Positions 35,511 through 44,067 are shown, counted from the stretch's first letter. The stretch is 64,000 nucleotides of DNA from Ornithinimicrobium murale (GCF_003352835.1 NZ_QLVD01000004.1:86218-150217), one strand, 5' to 3'. Numbers and translations: made by a program. Notes: generated by a model not told the origin, from the sequence alone.

Positions 35511-36333
35511 CGGCCCGGTCCTCGCTCGCGGCCCGGACCGGTGTCAGGGAGGGGCGTTTGGGCGGCACGTTGTCGCCGGAGGAGGTCCCGCGCAGGCGCC
35601 GACCCACCCACGGGGCGGCGTACTCCCGCGCCCAGGTCGCGTTGTCGCGGAACGCCTCGAGGCGTCCGGGGCGGGGTTGTGGCGGCAACGGGATCCGCCA
35701 GTCCGCCTCCTCGGCGGTGTGCCCGAGGGACTCGTAGGCAGCGAGTGCCACGCGGCGGTGCCCCTCCGGGCTCATGTGGATCCGGTCCCGCCCCCACATG
35801 CGCCAGTCCCGCAGAAAGGTCAGCGCCCACTGGTTGAGCAGGTAGGCACCCTGCCGCTCGGCGATCGACCAGAGGTGGCCGACGTAGACCGCAGCCTTGC
35901 CACGGGTCCGTTCCACGATGGGTGCCCCAGCAGGGTCGCTCGGCGTCGCCATCAGCACGTCGGAGCCCGTCGCGCGGATGCGAGCGACGGCCTCCTCCAG
36001 CGCGGCCGCCAGTGCGTCCGGGTCGGCGCCGGGGCGCAGGATGTCGTTGCCGCCGCCGATGATGCTCACCAGGTCCGGCTGCAGCTCCAGCCCGCGGTCG
36101 ACCTGACGACCTGCGATGTCGTGCAGCCTCCGGCCCCGCACCGCGAGGTTGGCGTAGTTGAGGTCCGCGGTATGGGCCGACAGCAGCGCAGCGAGCCGGT
36201 CGGCCCAGCCGATCAGGCCACCGTCGGTGTCCGGGTCGCCCAGGCCCTCGGTCATGGAGTCGCCGAGGGCGACATAGCGACGCCACGGTCGAGCCTCGGG
36301 TCGGATACTGCCGGTGCGGGTGCTGCCTGTCAT
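35503..36333 (-). CDS. SGNH/GDSL hydrolase
   Basis: The 276-residue protein lacks a signal peptide and has the SGNH blocks: VALGDSMTEGLGD (nucleophile Ser), YANLAVRGRRL (Gly), SIIGGGNDIL (Asn), and a late WGRDRIHMSPEGHRRVA with the catalytic Asp and His. It is an esterase or lipase of unknown substrate, probably cytoplasmic. ATG 36333 begins 19 bp after the arsA-like stop. It forms part of the leftward run from cstA. Confidence 0.88.
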   Translation of the reverse strand: MTGSTRTGSIRPEARPWRRYVALGDSMTEGLGDPDTDGGLIGWADRLAALLSAHTADLNYANLAVRGRRLHDIAGRQVDRGLELQPDLVSIIGGGNDILRPGADPDALAAALEEAVARIRATGSDVLMATPSDPAGAPIVERTRGKAAVYVGHLWSIAERQGAYLLNQWALTFLRDWRMWGRDRIHMSPEGHRRVALAAYESLGHTAEEADWRIPLPPQPRPGRLEAFRDNATWAREYAAPWVGRRLRGTSSGDNVPPKRPSLTPVRAASEDRADD

Positions 36334-36352
36334 GGAGACCATCCTGCCGGTC

Positions 36353-37384
36353 TCACGCGAGATAGCCGAGTAGCCGCTCCAGACCCGGCTCGCCGAGCAC
36401 CTCGTCCGCCAGAAGCGGGACCTGCACCGTGGGTAGGTGCGGCAGTGACCGGGCCAGCTCCGCGACATACTCCTCCTCGACCAGACGTCGGGAGGCGAGC
36501 AGGTCGCCAGCATCGGCCGGAGAGCGCTTGTTGATCACCACGGCCGCGACGGTCATTCCCGAGCGGGTGAGCTGCTCGTGCAGCTCGACCGACTCCAGGA
36601 CCGGCAGCCGCTCGGCGGCGGTCACGATCACGAAGGCCGTGCCGGTGCGGTCGGTGAGCACCTCCCGCAGGTGGCGGAAGCGCTGCTGCCGGCGGTCGAG
36701 CACCGAGCGGATCTCCTCGTCGCGGTGTGCCCGTCGGTCCTGGGTGCGGCGTGGGCCGATCGAGGTGCCGGAGCCCGGGAGCCTCCGCGATCCGATGAGC
36801 TCCGCGGCGTCATAGTCGGCTCCCTCCAGTCCGCGCAGGGCCGCCCCGAACCGGGCGGAGCGGTCCTGGCGGCGCAGCAGCCCTTCGGTCCAGGCCTGCA
36901 TCAGTTCGGGCAGTGCGATCAGCCGGGTGGTGTGGCCGCTCGGGGCTGTGTCGAAGATGACCAGCTCCTCCGGGTCGCGCTGCTCGACGACCTCGGCGAT
37001 CCGCTCCAGCACCGCGGCCTCATGCGTTCCCGGGGCGTCCCGCGCCAGATCCAGGTGCTTGTCGACCTCGCCCTGCAGGTTGTCGGCCATCAGGCGCCGC
37101 ACGGTGGCCCGGACAGCTCGAAGGTGCTCCTCGGTCGTGCGGGCGGGGTCGATCTCCAGTCCCCGGAGGCGCGGTGCCAGCTCGATCGGTGAGTCGCCGA
37201 CCCGGCGCTGCCACAGGTGGCCCAGGTTGTGGGCCGGGTCGGTGGACACCACGAGGGTGGGGCGGCCGGCGCGGGCGCGGGCCAGGCCGAGCGCGGAGGC
37301 CACGGCCGTCTTGCCGACGCCGCCCTTGCCGCCCACGAAGAGGACATCGCGGTGCCGGGCGAGATCGCTGAGTGGCTGGGGCAT
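36353..37384 (-). CDS. ArsA/GET3-family ATPase
   Basis: The 343-residue protein has the deviant Walker A GGKGGVGKT near residue 18, switch I-like STDPAHNLGHLW, switch II IFDTAPSGHTTRLIALP, and VINKR. One ATPase unit is present, as in GET3-like and actinobacterial homologues, not the double unit of arsenite ArsA. No arsenite pump or ArsD is near. Its neighbour ends with two cysteines and the next gene is cstA, so a role in handling a membrane or thiol partner seems likelier than arsenic export. That is an inference. Confidence 0.88.
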   Translation of the reverse strand: MPQPLSDLARHRDVLFVGGKGGVGKTAVASALGLARARAGRPTLVVSTDPAHNLGHLWQRRVGDSPIELAPRLRGLEIDPARTTEEHLRAVRATVRRLMADNLQGEVDKHLDLARDAPGTHEAAVLERIAEVVEQRDPEELVIFDTAPSGHTTRLIALPELMQAWTEGLLRRQDRSARFGAALRGLEGADYDAAELIGSRRLPGSGTSIGPRRTQDRRAHRDEEIRSVLDRRQQRFRHLREVLTDRTGTAFVIVTAAERLPVLESVELHEQLTRSGMTVAAVVINKRSPADAGDLLASRRLVEEEYVAELARSLPHLPTVQVPLLADEVLGEPGLERLLGYLA

Positions 37385-37432
37385 CAGGCTCCTGGGCAGT
37401 GGCGGGCGGGAACGAGCAACGGCACGGCTGCC

Positions 37433-37708
37433 TCAGCAGCACGAGAAATGGTCGAGGGGGGAGCGGTCCAGGCCCATGCGCTTGTGCCAGTCGTGGAACT
37501 GGTCGTAGACGACCGGCAGCAGCTCCACGGTGTAGTAGCTCACCGGGTTGGGCACGCCGAGGGCCTCGGCCATCACGATGACCAGGAACAGGTCGTCCTC
37601 GTCCTGCTGGGCACGGGCGAAGGTGCGCCGGTAGGGGCCGCTGTAGAAGTCACGCAGCCCCGCAGCCACCTGCCAGAGGCGGCTGCGGGACTGGTCGGAG
37701 TCCTCCAT
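37433..37708 (-). CDS. Small protein ending in Cys-Cys (cory-CC-star type)
   Basis: The 91-residue soluble protein ends HFSCC followed directly by the stop. It is rich in aromatic and acidic residues (FYSGPYRRTFARAQQDEDD, NPVSYYTVELLPVVYDQFHDWHKRMG). I recognise this as the family informally named cory-CC-star, known for the invariant terminal cysteine pair; its function is not established. It lies between cstA and the ArsA-type ATPase on the same strand, where many bacteria have the CstA partner YbdD/YjiX instead. The start could also be GTG 37711. Confidence 0.75.
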   Translation of the reverse strand: MEDSDQSRSRLWQVAAGLRDFYSGPYRRTFARAQQDEDDLFLVIVMAEALGVPNPVSYYTVELLPVVYDQFHDWHKRMGLDRSPLDHFSCC

Positions 37709-37728
37709 CACGCTGGAGGCTACTCCCG

Positions 37729-39447
37729 TCAGTCCTGTGGTGCCCGCTCCGCGGCCGCGCGCTCGGCCTCCTGAGCGAGCTCGGCGTCGTCGTCACCGAC
37801 GTAGTTGCGCGCCGACCGCATCGCGGCCGCGGCCTCGACGATCACCCAGAGTGCTGCCACGAGGATGACCAGGTCCAGGGCCAGGAGCAGCCAGTTCTGA
37901 GCCTCCCAGAAGGTGCCGAGCTGGATGAACAGCGCATAGATGGTCATCACCGCCACGAAGACCAGGGGGATCAGCGCGGGCAGCGGAGTGCGTCCTCGCC
38001 GCAGCAGCATGATCGCCACGATGGACAGGGTGAGGGCGGCCATGAGCTGGTTCGTGGTGCCGAACAGGGGCCAGATGAGCAGCCCGCCGGAGCCGTCCAC
38101 ACCGGCGCCGAACGTCAGTGCCAGCGCGACGCCGACCGCGATGACCGTGGCGACGCCCTTCCCGAGGGCCATGCCGGCGATGTCGCCGATCTCCTGGACG
38201 ACGAAGCGCTGCAGGCGCACCCCGGTGTCCATCGTGGTGGCGGCGAAGAGGATGGCGGTGGTGGCCAGGATCGTCGCCGACAGCGACTGGGACAGCCCCA
38301 GGCCGCTCTCCACGATGGCACCGCCGCCCTGGACGAACGCGCCCACGCTGCCGGCGCCGAACTCGGAGTAGGTCTCCCGCCACGCGCCGAGGGTGGCGAA
38401 GCCGGCGGTGGCGGCGATGATCGCACCCAGCGCCAGCAGGCCCTCGCCCACCGCGCCGAAGTATCCGACGAAGCGGGCGTCGGACTCCTTGTGCAACTGC
38501 TTGGAGCTGGTGCCCGAGGACACCATGCCGTGGAAGCCCGAGACTGCGCCGCAGGCGATGGTGACGAACAGCAGCGGCACCAGGCTGGGGGTCCCTGCCG
38601 GAACCTCGTTGTTCACTGCAGGGGCGACGATCTCTGGGCGGGCGATCAGGACCGACCCGTAGAGAATGCCGAGCGCGATGAACAGCTGCAGACCGTTGAT
38701 GTAGTCGCGCGGCTGCAGCAGGACCCAGACCGGCAGGGTGGAGGCGATACCGGCGTACAGGAACAGGACGATGATCCAGAAGGCGTTGTCCGGCAGACCC
38801 ATGACCGTCTCCGGAAGGGCGAGCGGCACCTGGTCGCCGATCCAGATGAGGGTGTAGAGCGCGACCACTCCCACCACGGAGACGACCGGCAGGCTCCACT
38901 TCAGCTTGTAGATCGCCTGGCCCACGAGCAGGGCGACCAGCAGCGCACCCCAGGTCGGGATCACGGCCGTGGGGGTGCTGACCAGCAGGTTGGAGATGAC
39001 GACCGCGAAGGCGGCGTTGACCATCAGCAGGAGCAGGAAGATGACCACCAGGAACAGGTTGCGTCCGTGCTTGCCGATGTAGCGACCGGACAGGGCGCCG
39101 ATCGACTGGCCACGGTTGCGGATCGAGGCCCACAGGGCGCCGAGGTCGTGCATCCCTGCGAAGAAGACAGTGCCGATGGTCACCCAGAGGAAGGCGGGCA
39201 GCCAGCCCCAGATGACGGCGATGGCGGGTCCGACGATGGGGGCGGCGCCGGCGACGGATGTGAAGTGGTGTCCCCACAGCACGTACTTGTTGGTCGGGAC
39301 GTAGTCGACGCCGTCCTCGAACTGGTGCGCTGGGGTGGTGCGGGAGTCGTCGAGTGCGTAGATCCGGCTGGCCAGGTACTTCGAGTACAGGAAGTAGCCG
39401 GCCAGGATCATGGCGACGCCGATGAGTGCGAGTACCAGGGAGTTCAT
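37729..39447 (-). CDS. cstA: Carbon starvation protein CstA family (pyruvate/peptide transporter)
   Basis: The 572-residue membrane protein has about 15 hydrophobic segments and CstA signatures: DYVPTNKYVLWGHHFTSVAGAAPIVGPAIA, MHDLGALWASIRNRGQSIG, FHGMVSSGTSSKQLHKESDARFVGYFG, and TTMDTGVRLQRFV. CstA/BtsT proteins take up pyruvate and perhaps peptides under carbon limitation. The tail after the last helix is acidic and Ala/Glu-rich. It is first in a leftward run with the CC-ending protein 20 bp downstream. Confidence 0.92.
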   Translation of the reverse strand: MNSLVLALIGVAMILAGYFLYSKYLASRIYALDDSRTTPAHQFEDGVDYVPTNKYVLWGHHFTSVAGAAPIVGPAIAVIWGWLPAFLWVTIGTVFFAGMHDLGALWASIRNRGQSIGALSGRYIGKHGRNLFLVVIFLLLLMVNAAFAVVISNLLVSTPTAVIPTWGALLVALLVGQAIYKLKWSLPVVSVVGVVALYTLIWIGDQVPLALPETVMGLPDNAFWIIVLFLYAGIASTLPVWVLLQPRDYINGLQLFIALGILYGSVLIARPEIVAPAVNNEVPAGTPSLVPLLFVTIACGAVSGFHGMVSSGTSSKQLHKESDARFVGYFGAVGEGLLALGAIIAATAGFATLGAWRETYSEFGAGSVGAFVQGGGAIVESGLGLSQSLSATILATTAILFAATTMDTGVRLQRFVVQEIGDIAGMALGKGVATVIAVGVALALTFGAGVDGSGGLLIWPLFGTTNQLMAALTLSIVAIMLLRRGRTPLPALIPLVFVAVMTIYALFIQLGTFWEAQNWLLLALDLVILVAALWVIVEAAAAMRSARNYVGDDDAELAQEAERAAAERAPQD

Positions 39448-39515
39448 GGTGTGCTGCCTCTGTCCGGGGGCGGGGTACCGGTCACCCTAGCGACTCGCGG
39501 ACCGTCCTGGTGGGA

Positions 39516-40202
39516 TCACGACAACGACCAGTCGACCGGTGTGCCGCCCTGTGCGACCAGCAGGTCGTTCGCGCGGCTGAACGGGCGCGAGCCGAAGAAT
39601 CCGCCGCGAGCCGACAACGGTGACGGATGGGCGCTCTGGACCGTGGGCACGTCGCCCAGTGCCGGTGCCAGTGACCGGGCGTCCCGACCCCACAGGATCG
39701 CCACCAGCGGGCCGCCGCGCCGGGCGAGTGCGGCGATGGCCAGGTCGGTGAGCTGCTCCCAGCCCCGGCCCCGGTGGCTGGCCGGTGCGCCTGGCCGCAC
39801 GGTCAGCACCCGGTTGAGGAGCAGCACCCCGTGCTCCGTCCAGGGGGAGAGGTCCCCGGAGGCGGGCGTCGGCATACCCAGATCCGTGCCGAGCTCGGCA
39901 TAGATGTTCTGCAGGCTGCGCGGGACGGGCCGCACGTCGGCAGCCACCGAGAAGGACAGACCGACCGCGTGGCCCGGGGTGGGGTAGGGGTCCTGCCCGA
40001 CGATCAGCACCCGCACCTGGTCCAGGGGCTGCTCGAAGGCGCGCAGGATGTGGTGCCCCGCGGGCAGGTAGCCGTGGCCGGCGGCCACCTCGGCGCGCAG
40101 GAAGTCGCCGAGCTCGCGCACCGTGTCGGTGGCTGGCTCGAGGGCACGCGCCCAGGAGGGGTGCACCAGGTCGGCCAGCGGGGCGGTGGGCGGACTGCTC
40201 AC
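39516..40202 (-). CDS. ung: Uracil-DNA glycosylase
   Basis: This family 1 UDG removes uracil from DNA. The 228-residue protein has the water-activating motif [33 protein letters not shown], and the leucine/His loop [21 protein letters not shown]. Length is normal. The GTG start lies in a 52-bp segment (40185-40236) duplicated at 41786-41836, so the gene's 5' end borders the foreign-looking island. Confidence 0.95.
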   Translation of the reverse strand: MSSPPTAPLADLVHPSWARALEPATDTVRELGDFLRAEVAAGHGYLPAGHHILRAFEQPLDQVRVLIVGQDPYPTPGHAVGLSFSVAADVRPVPRSLQNIYAELGTDLGMPTPASGDLSPWTEHGVLLLNRVLTVRPGAPASHRGRGWEQLTDLAIAALARRGGPLVAILWGRDARSLAPALGDVPTVQSAHPSPLSARGGFFGSRPFSRANDLLVAQGGTPVDWSLS

Positions 40203-40236
40203 CGGGACAGGGTATGCCGAGTGGTCGGCTCAGGCG
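40185..40236 (+). repeat. Left direct repeat flanking the AT-rich island
   Basis: This 52-nt stretch, which includes the ung start, matches 41786-41836 at 48 of 52 aligned positions, with one gap. The shared core CTGCTCACCGGGACAG is identical. Confidence 0.85.
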
Positions 40237-40346
40237 TATGCCCGCGTGGTCGGCCCACGAGCTGGTGGACGTCATCGACACGACTCGCCACCCAATCGCC
40301 GCAAGCGGCGCCCGCAAGACGGGTCAGCACGGAGATGAGAGGTGGG

Positions 40347-41099
40347 TCAGTCCTCCAGACCCATGTAGCGAACCCACCGCTCCGCAACGGATTCGCCAGG
40401 CTTCGCAACCACGTTCTCCACCTTCGCGCTGTCAATGGACTGGGGCAGTGCAGCGAGTTTTATGGACGTAGTTCCGGGCGCATCTGCCTTGTTTACAAGG
40501 ACCGTCCCAGCGTCGTCGATCGCCATGGTCCGCATTGGGGCGAGATACTGCTCGCCGTCTTGATGGTCATCCATGAGTACGACTACATAGCTTGCACCAA
40601 TCTCCATCCGGGCTTCCCCCTCAGTCATTGCGGGTTTTTCGGTGCCGTCATCGAACTGGGCATAGCCGGGATAAGTGTAGAGCGTAAGAGGTTCCCCTGG
40701 GGTGACGCCCGTGATGGCGTTCGGGTTGCTCCAGAGAACATTGGTGACGTCAACGACGACGTCTCGAGGGATCAGGTTGTAGGGCCCGGCGTCGGTGGCT
40801 CGATCCAGTAGCTTCTTCTCCCCCACCACGTCGACCTGGACGACGTGGGAGCCCCACTGAGCCCAGTCCTCCACTGTCTGATTGGGAAACATCAACTCGG
40901 CGTCCCCGTCGATGAACGTCTCGCTCGCAGCGGCGTCTCTCTCGGTGGTCGACGCAGTGGCCGGTTCTGTGTCGCTCTGCTCCTGTTGCGGGACCGATTG
41001 CGCCTCACCCGCAGGGGGCAGGCGATCGCCACAGCCTGCGGCCAGCAGCATGACTGCTCCCATGAAAGTGACCAGATAGGTGGATCGCTGTTGCAACAT
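40347..41099 (-). CDS. Putative lipoprotein of unknown function
   Basis: The 250-residue protein has a signal peptide MLQQRSTYLVTFMG with lipobox LAAGC near residue 23 and a Gln/Ser/Thr/Ala-rich linker. The globular part is mostly beta (HVVQVDVVGEKKL, PRDVVVDVTNVLWSNP, EPLTLYTYPGYAQF, MEIGASYVVVLMDD). I do not recognise the family. It resembles small secreted proteins that measure or stabilise a ligand, but this is not evidence of function. It follows the metalloprotease on the same strand by 21 bp, so the two may work together outside the cell. Confidence 0.7.
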   Translation of the reverse strand: MLQQRSTYLVTFMGAVMLLAAGCGDRLPPAGEAQSVPQQEQSDTEPATASTTERDAAASETFIDGDAELMFPNQTVEDWAQWGSHVVQVDVVGEKKLLDRATDAGPYNLIPRDVVVDVTNVLWSNPNAITGVTPGEPLTLYTYPGYAQFDDGTEKPAMTEGEARMEIGASYVVVLMDDHQDGEQYLAPMRTMAIDDAGTVLVNKADAPGTTSIKLAALPQSIDSAKVENVVAKPGESVAERWVRYMGLED

Positions 41100-41120
41100 G
41101 GTTTAATTCTCACCGCCCCG

Positions 41121-41746
41121 CTAGTAGGCTGAATTGATCTGATGATTGTTATGGTCCCCGAGGCCGCGCAGATCTCCATCAATTGGAGTAACCATACAGC
41201 CAAGTTCGGCGTGGTCGTTCGCTCGCCAGGGCACGGCCTCATTACCGTGGAGGAGGCCGACGGTGTGGCCCGCTTCATGGCATACTAACGCCTTCGTAGC
41301 ATTGTAGCCAATGGTGTTGTTGTTCAGCACGGAATTGATTCTCACATTATATGAATTGCAGCGCAGAAAATCCTGCGCCTTCAAGCAATCAACATTTCCC
41401 CACGTATTAGCAGGCAAGGATGAGTCAATCCATAGATGCATATCCGTCTCAAGATAACTAAGAGTGCTGTCGTGTACTGGATTGATGTCTGTGTAATATC
41501 CCATGCTCGTCATCGCTGACTCAGTCGCATTCGTCAGTCGAGTGCTGAATCCCTGATAGAAGTACGAGTGCGTGGTGTTGTCCGCCCGGCACACATCCTG
41601 CCTTGGTGTGCCCTGTCGACAGTCGGGTTGCCCTGTGTTCCTGAACATGTTGTCCACCCCGTGATGACTCACCACCGGCGGTGCTGCCGCCGTGTGGGAG
41701 CGAGCAATGCTATGACTGCCAACACGAACTTGGATGCTCGGTCCAT
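41121..41746 (-). pseudogene. Secreted zinc metalloprotease (metzincin-like), frameshifted after its signal peptide
   Basis: The catalytic frame (about 184 residues from 41675) has HEAGHTVGLLHG, the HExxHxxGxxH zinc site, and a later GCMVTP that suits a Met-turn. Several cysteines fit a secreted enzyme. It lacks a signal peptide in that frame. Just upstream, ATG 41746 opens MDRASKFVLAVIALLA, a good signal core, in another frame that stops at once. Restoring one base near 41698-41701 would join them as LLA-SHTAAAPPVVSHH. It is therefore a one-base indel, a sequencing error or a programmed shift. The DNA is AT-rich for this genome. Confidence 0.7.
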
Positions 41747-41785
41747 GATGGATTGTTGCACCGGAGTTGCCGAGTGTCCAGGGAT

Positions 41786-41836
41786 GGTGGGCGGCTGCTC
41801 ACCGGGACAGCGTATGCCGCGTGGTCGGCTCGGGCG
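41786..41836 (+). repeat. Right direct repeat flanking the AT-rich island
   Basis: This is an imperfect copy of 40185-40236 and contains the ung translation-start region. It is not followed by ung coding sequence, so it is the duplicated copy. Confidence 0.85.
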
Positions 41837-41954
41837 TGGACGGCCCCGGTTCGGGCTGCCCGGCACGTCGGAATGACAGAGCTGTCATTCAGGACGTACA
41901 GTGGGGCCCGACGCGTCGGGTCCACCGGCGCCCGCCGAGCACAGAAGGACCACA

Positions 41955-42245
41955 ATGGGAGCCGCAGCGAGGATCACCGGCGCCGATGCACCCCAGGGGC
42001 TGACCGAGCGCGATCGCCAGATCATCGACTTCGAGCGTCAGTGGTGGAAGTATGCCGGCGCCAAGGAGCAGGCGATCAAGGACCTGTTCGACATGAGCGC
42101 CACCCGCTACTACCAGTTGCTGAACCAGTTGATCGACTCCCAGGAGGCCCTGGAGCACGACCCGATGCTGGTCAAGCGGCTGCGCCGGATGCGCGCCCAG
42201 CGCCAGAAGTCGCGCTCGGCGCGCCGCCTCGGCGTCCAGCTCTGA
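41955..42245 (+). CDS. DUF3263 protein
   Basis: The 96-residue protein has TERDRQIIDFERQWWKYAGAKEQAIKDLFDMSATRYYQLLNQLIDSQEALEHDPM, the complete DUF3263 signature. It carries a helix-turn-helix-like region and a basic C-terminus (RRMRAQRQKSRSARRL), which suggests DNA binding. It is an actinobacterial family often close to ung, as here. AGAAGGA lies 7 bp before the ATG. A strong terminator hairpin follows. Confidence 0.9.
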   Translation: MGAAARITGADAPQGLTERDRQIIDFERQWWKYAGAKEQAIKDLFDMSATRYYQLLNQLIDSQEALEHDPMLVKRLRRMRAQRQKSRSARRLGVQL

Positions 42246-42263
42246 GCGAGCCCACGGCACGCA

Positions 42264-42302
42264 GCATCCGGCCCGGGAGTCCCTGACTCCCGGGCCGGAT
42301 GC
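42264..42302 (+). terminator. Terminator after DUF3263
   Basis: A perfect 17-bp stem (42264-42280 with 42286-42302) has a 5-nt CCCTG loop and begins 18 bp past the stop. Confidence 0.85.
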
Positions 42303-42360
42303 TTGGGTGCGGTGCCGGGCGATGACGGTGCTGGGCGATGACCCTGCGGCGCGAGCCGGG

Positions 42361-42492
42361 TCAGCGGCGGCGAGTGGTGCCCTGTCGTCCGCGTGCGTCG
42401 GCCGTGAGGGCGAGTCGGTTCTCGACCTCGAGGCTGCGGCTTCGCTCGGAGTGCATGTCGCGGGCGACGTCCAGGTCGATGGGGAAACACAT
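42361..42492 (-). CDS. 43-residue microprotein downstream of DUF4097
   Basis: ATG 42492 is preceded by a very strong GAGGAGG site, and the frame MCFPIDLDVARDMHSERSR runs 43 codons to TGA at 42361. It is basic, with no membrane segment. It follows the DUF4097 gene by 31 bp on the same strand and is probably the last gene of that operon. I do not recognise the family; the ribosome-binding site and position are the main evidence. Confidence 0.55.
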   Translation of the reverse strand: MCFPIDLDVARDMHSERSRSLEVENRLALTADARGRQGTTRRR

Positions 42493-42523
42493 GGCAGGTC
42501 CTCCTCTCAGCAGGTGCGCGCAC

Positions 42524-43468
42524 TCAGAAGGTGCGGGTCGGGTCGGTGTGGATCGGCTCGGTGTCCGCGGGCTCGGCGTCCGCGGGCTCGGTGTGGGCGG
42601 GCTCGGTAGGTGCGGGGCCAGTCGGCGGGGAGGTCTGTTCGTCGAGGTGGCCGACGGCGATGTCACCGGACACGGCGCGCAGTCGCAGCTCCACGAACGG
42701 GGCGCCCTCGGCGGGCTGCCCGAGTGAGACCAGCCGAGAGTGGACGGTGCCGGTCATCGTGTGGATGTCGGTCCAGGCGGGCAGCCCCGCGGTGACGCCC
42801 ACCCTGATGTCGCCGGAGGCGGTGCGGGCGTCCAGCCGACCACCGGAGAGTCGGTCGAGCTGGATGTCGCCGCTGGCGGTGGTGATCCCGGCGCCGTGGT
42901 CGGAGGCCTCGATGCGGACGTCCCCGGAGCCGCTCTTGGTGCTGATCTGACCACTGACCCGGCCCAGGATGACGTCACCGCTGCCGGTGAGCGCGCTCAC
43001 GTCTCCGGTGACGGTGCGGAGCCGGAGGTCGCCGGAGCCGCTGCGCAGCGAGGCGTCGCCGGTGACCGCGCCCACCAGCAGGTCGCCGGAGCCGGCCGTC
43101 ATCTCCAACGTGCCGACATCCTCCAGCTCGTTGTCGCCGGAGCCGGACCGCAGGGCGCAGGTGCCGAGCACCCCGGTGGCGGTCAGGTCGGCTGAGCCGA
43201 GCTTGGTGCTCAGCGCGCTGCCGGTGGGCGTGCTGATCCGGACGGTGAGTTGGCTGCTGCCGAGGGCGAAGCTGAAGCCGTTGCGGGAGCGCGGGCCCAC
43301 GACGGCGATCGTGTTGCCCTGCTGCTCGACCGTGGTCTCCTCGGCGCCCTTGCCGGTGACGGTCACCAGGGTGCGGCCGTTGGTCTCACCGGCGCGGATC
43401 TCGACGTGGCCGGAGCCGATCTCGACCGACAGGTCGGGCGGGTTGGGGGTCTCAAAGGTGCGGTCCAT
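42524..43468 (-). CDS. DUF4097-type beta-repeat adhesin-like protein
   Basis: The 314-residue protein repeats a short beta-strand pattern built on SGSGD (GSGDNELEDV, GSGDLLVGAV, GSGDLRLRTV, GSGDVILGRV, GSGDVRIEA), expected to coil into a right-handed beta-solenoid as in DUF4097/DUF4098. No signal peptide is present, so it may act in the cytosol. The last 30 residues are a degenerate TEPAHTEPAD repeat. It lies 44 bp downstream of an RHH regulator on the same strand. Function is unknown. Confidence 0.8.
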   Translation of the reverse strand: MDRTFETPNPPDLSVEIGSGHVEIRAGETNGRTLVTVTGKGAEETTVEQQGNTIAVVGPRSRNGFSFALGSSQLTVRISTPTGSALSTKLGSADLTATGVLGTCALRSGSGDNELEDVGTLEMTAGSGDLLVGAVTGDASLRSGSGDLRLRTVTGDVSALTGSGDVILGRVSGQISTKSGSGDVRIEASDHGAGITTASGDIQLDRLSGGRLDARTASGDIRVGVTAGLPAWTDIHTMTGTVHSRLVSLGQPAEGAPFVELRLRAVSGDIAVGHLDEQTSPPTGPAPTEPAHTEPADAEPADTEPIHTDPTRTF

Positions 43469-43512
43469 GATCTGTCCTCAGGTCTGGTGGTGGGTGGGTT
43501 GTGTCAGGTGCG

Positions 43513-44061
43513 TCAGGACCAGCCGGTCATCCGGCGACCCGGTGTGCCGGGCGGTTTGGGTGCCCCCGGTGGACTGGGTGGGTAGTCGAAGCGGACGCCG
43601 TGGCTGCGCAGGTTGATGCGTAACCCGCTGGCGGTGGCATCGCGGACGGCGTCCACGATCCAGCTGTTCAGCGACTGACCGACCTCGGAGGCAAGCTCCT
43701 CGGCCCGCGACTTCAGGCCCTCGGGCAGTCGCAGCGTGATGCGGATCTGGTCCCCGGACTCATCGATCGGCTGACGCTCTGAGTCCTGCGGGTAGGTGTC
43801 CTCCGGCCCGTCGGGGGAGCCGACGCCGTCGAGGACGAACTCCAGGGCCCGGCCGCGCAGTCGGGTCTCGACGCTCCCGGACGGGAGCTCGGTGGTGATC
43901 TCCGCCGCGGCGTCGGTGAGTGCCTCGAGCAGGACCAGGCGGATGGCGGGGTCGACCGCGGACAGGACGCGCTGGGCCGACGCCGTGATCTCCGGCCCGC
44001 CCAGCTCGGTGGCCGCAGAGACCTCGGCCCGCAGTCGCTCGACGTATGTGGTGAGTTCCAT
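43513..44061 (-). CDS. Ribbon-helix-helix regulator (HicB/Arc-like)
   Basis: The 182-residue protein has a helical N-terminal half (LTTYVERLRAEVSAATELGG, SAVDPAIRLVLLEALTDAAAEI) and an RHH DNA-binding motif at about 107-145 (QIRITLRLPEGLKSRAEELASEVGQSLNSWIVDAVRDA). The tail is proline-rich. ATG 44061 fits the -10 box 6 bases upstream. A perfect inverted repeat lies inside its own promoter, which argues for autoregulation. No toxin gene is adjacent, so it probably regulates the DUF4097 operon instead of being an antitoxin. Confidence 0.82.
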   Translation of the reverse strand: MELTTYVERLRAEVSAATELGGPEITASAQRVLSAVDPAIRLVLLEALTDAAAEITTELPSGSVETRLRGRALEFVLDGVGSPDGPEDTYPQDSERQPIDESGDQIRITLRLPEGLKSRAEELASEVGQSLNSWIVDAVRDATASGLRINLRSHGVRFDYPPSPPGAPKPPGTPGRRMTGWS

Positions 44062-44067
44062 GACACG

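Larger units (their letters stand above)
40237..41785. other. AT-richer island between direct repeats
   Basis: About 1.55 kb is visibly lower in GC than the rest of the window, with stretches near 45% around 41300-41520. It contains two leftward genes, a lipoprotein and a metalloprotease, and no transposase or integrase. Composition and flanking repeats suggest acquisition by transfer. Confidence 0.6.

Noticed and set aside
36353..37384. Arsenite resistance operon
   Set aside because: No arsB, acr3, arsC or arsD is present, and the ATPase has one domain like GET3.
43513..44061. Toxin-antitoxin module
   Set aside because: The RHH gene resembles an antitoxin but neither neighbour resembles a HicA, ParE or MazF toxin.
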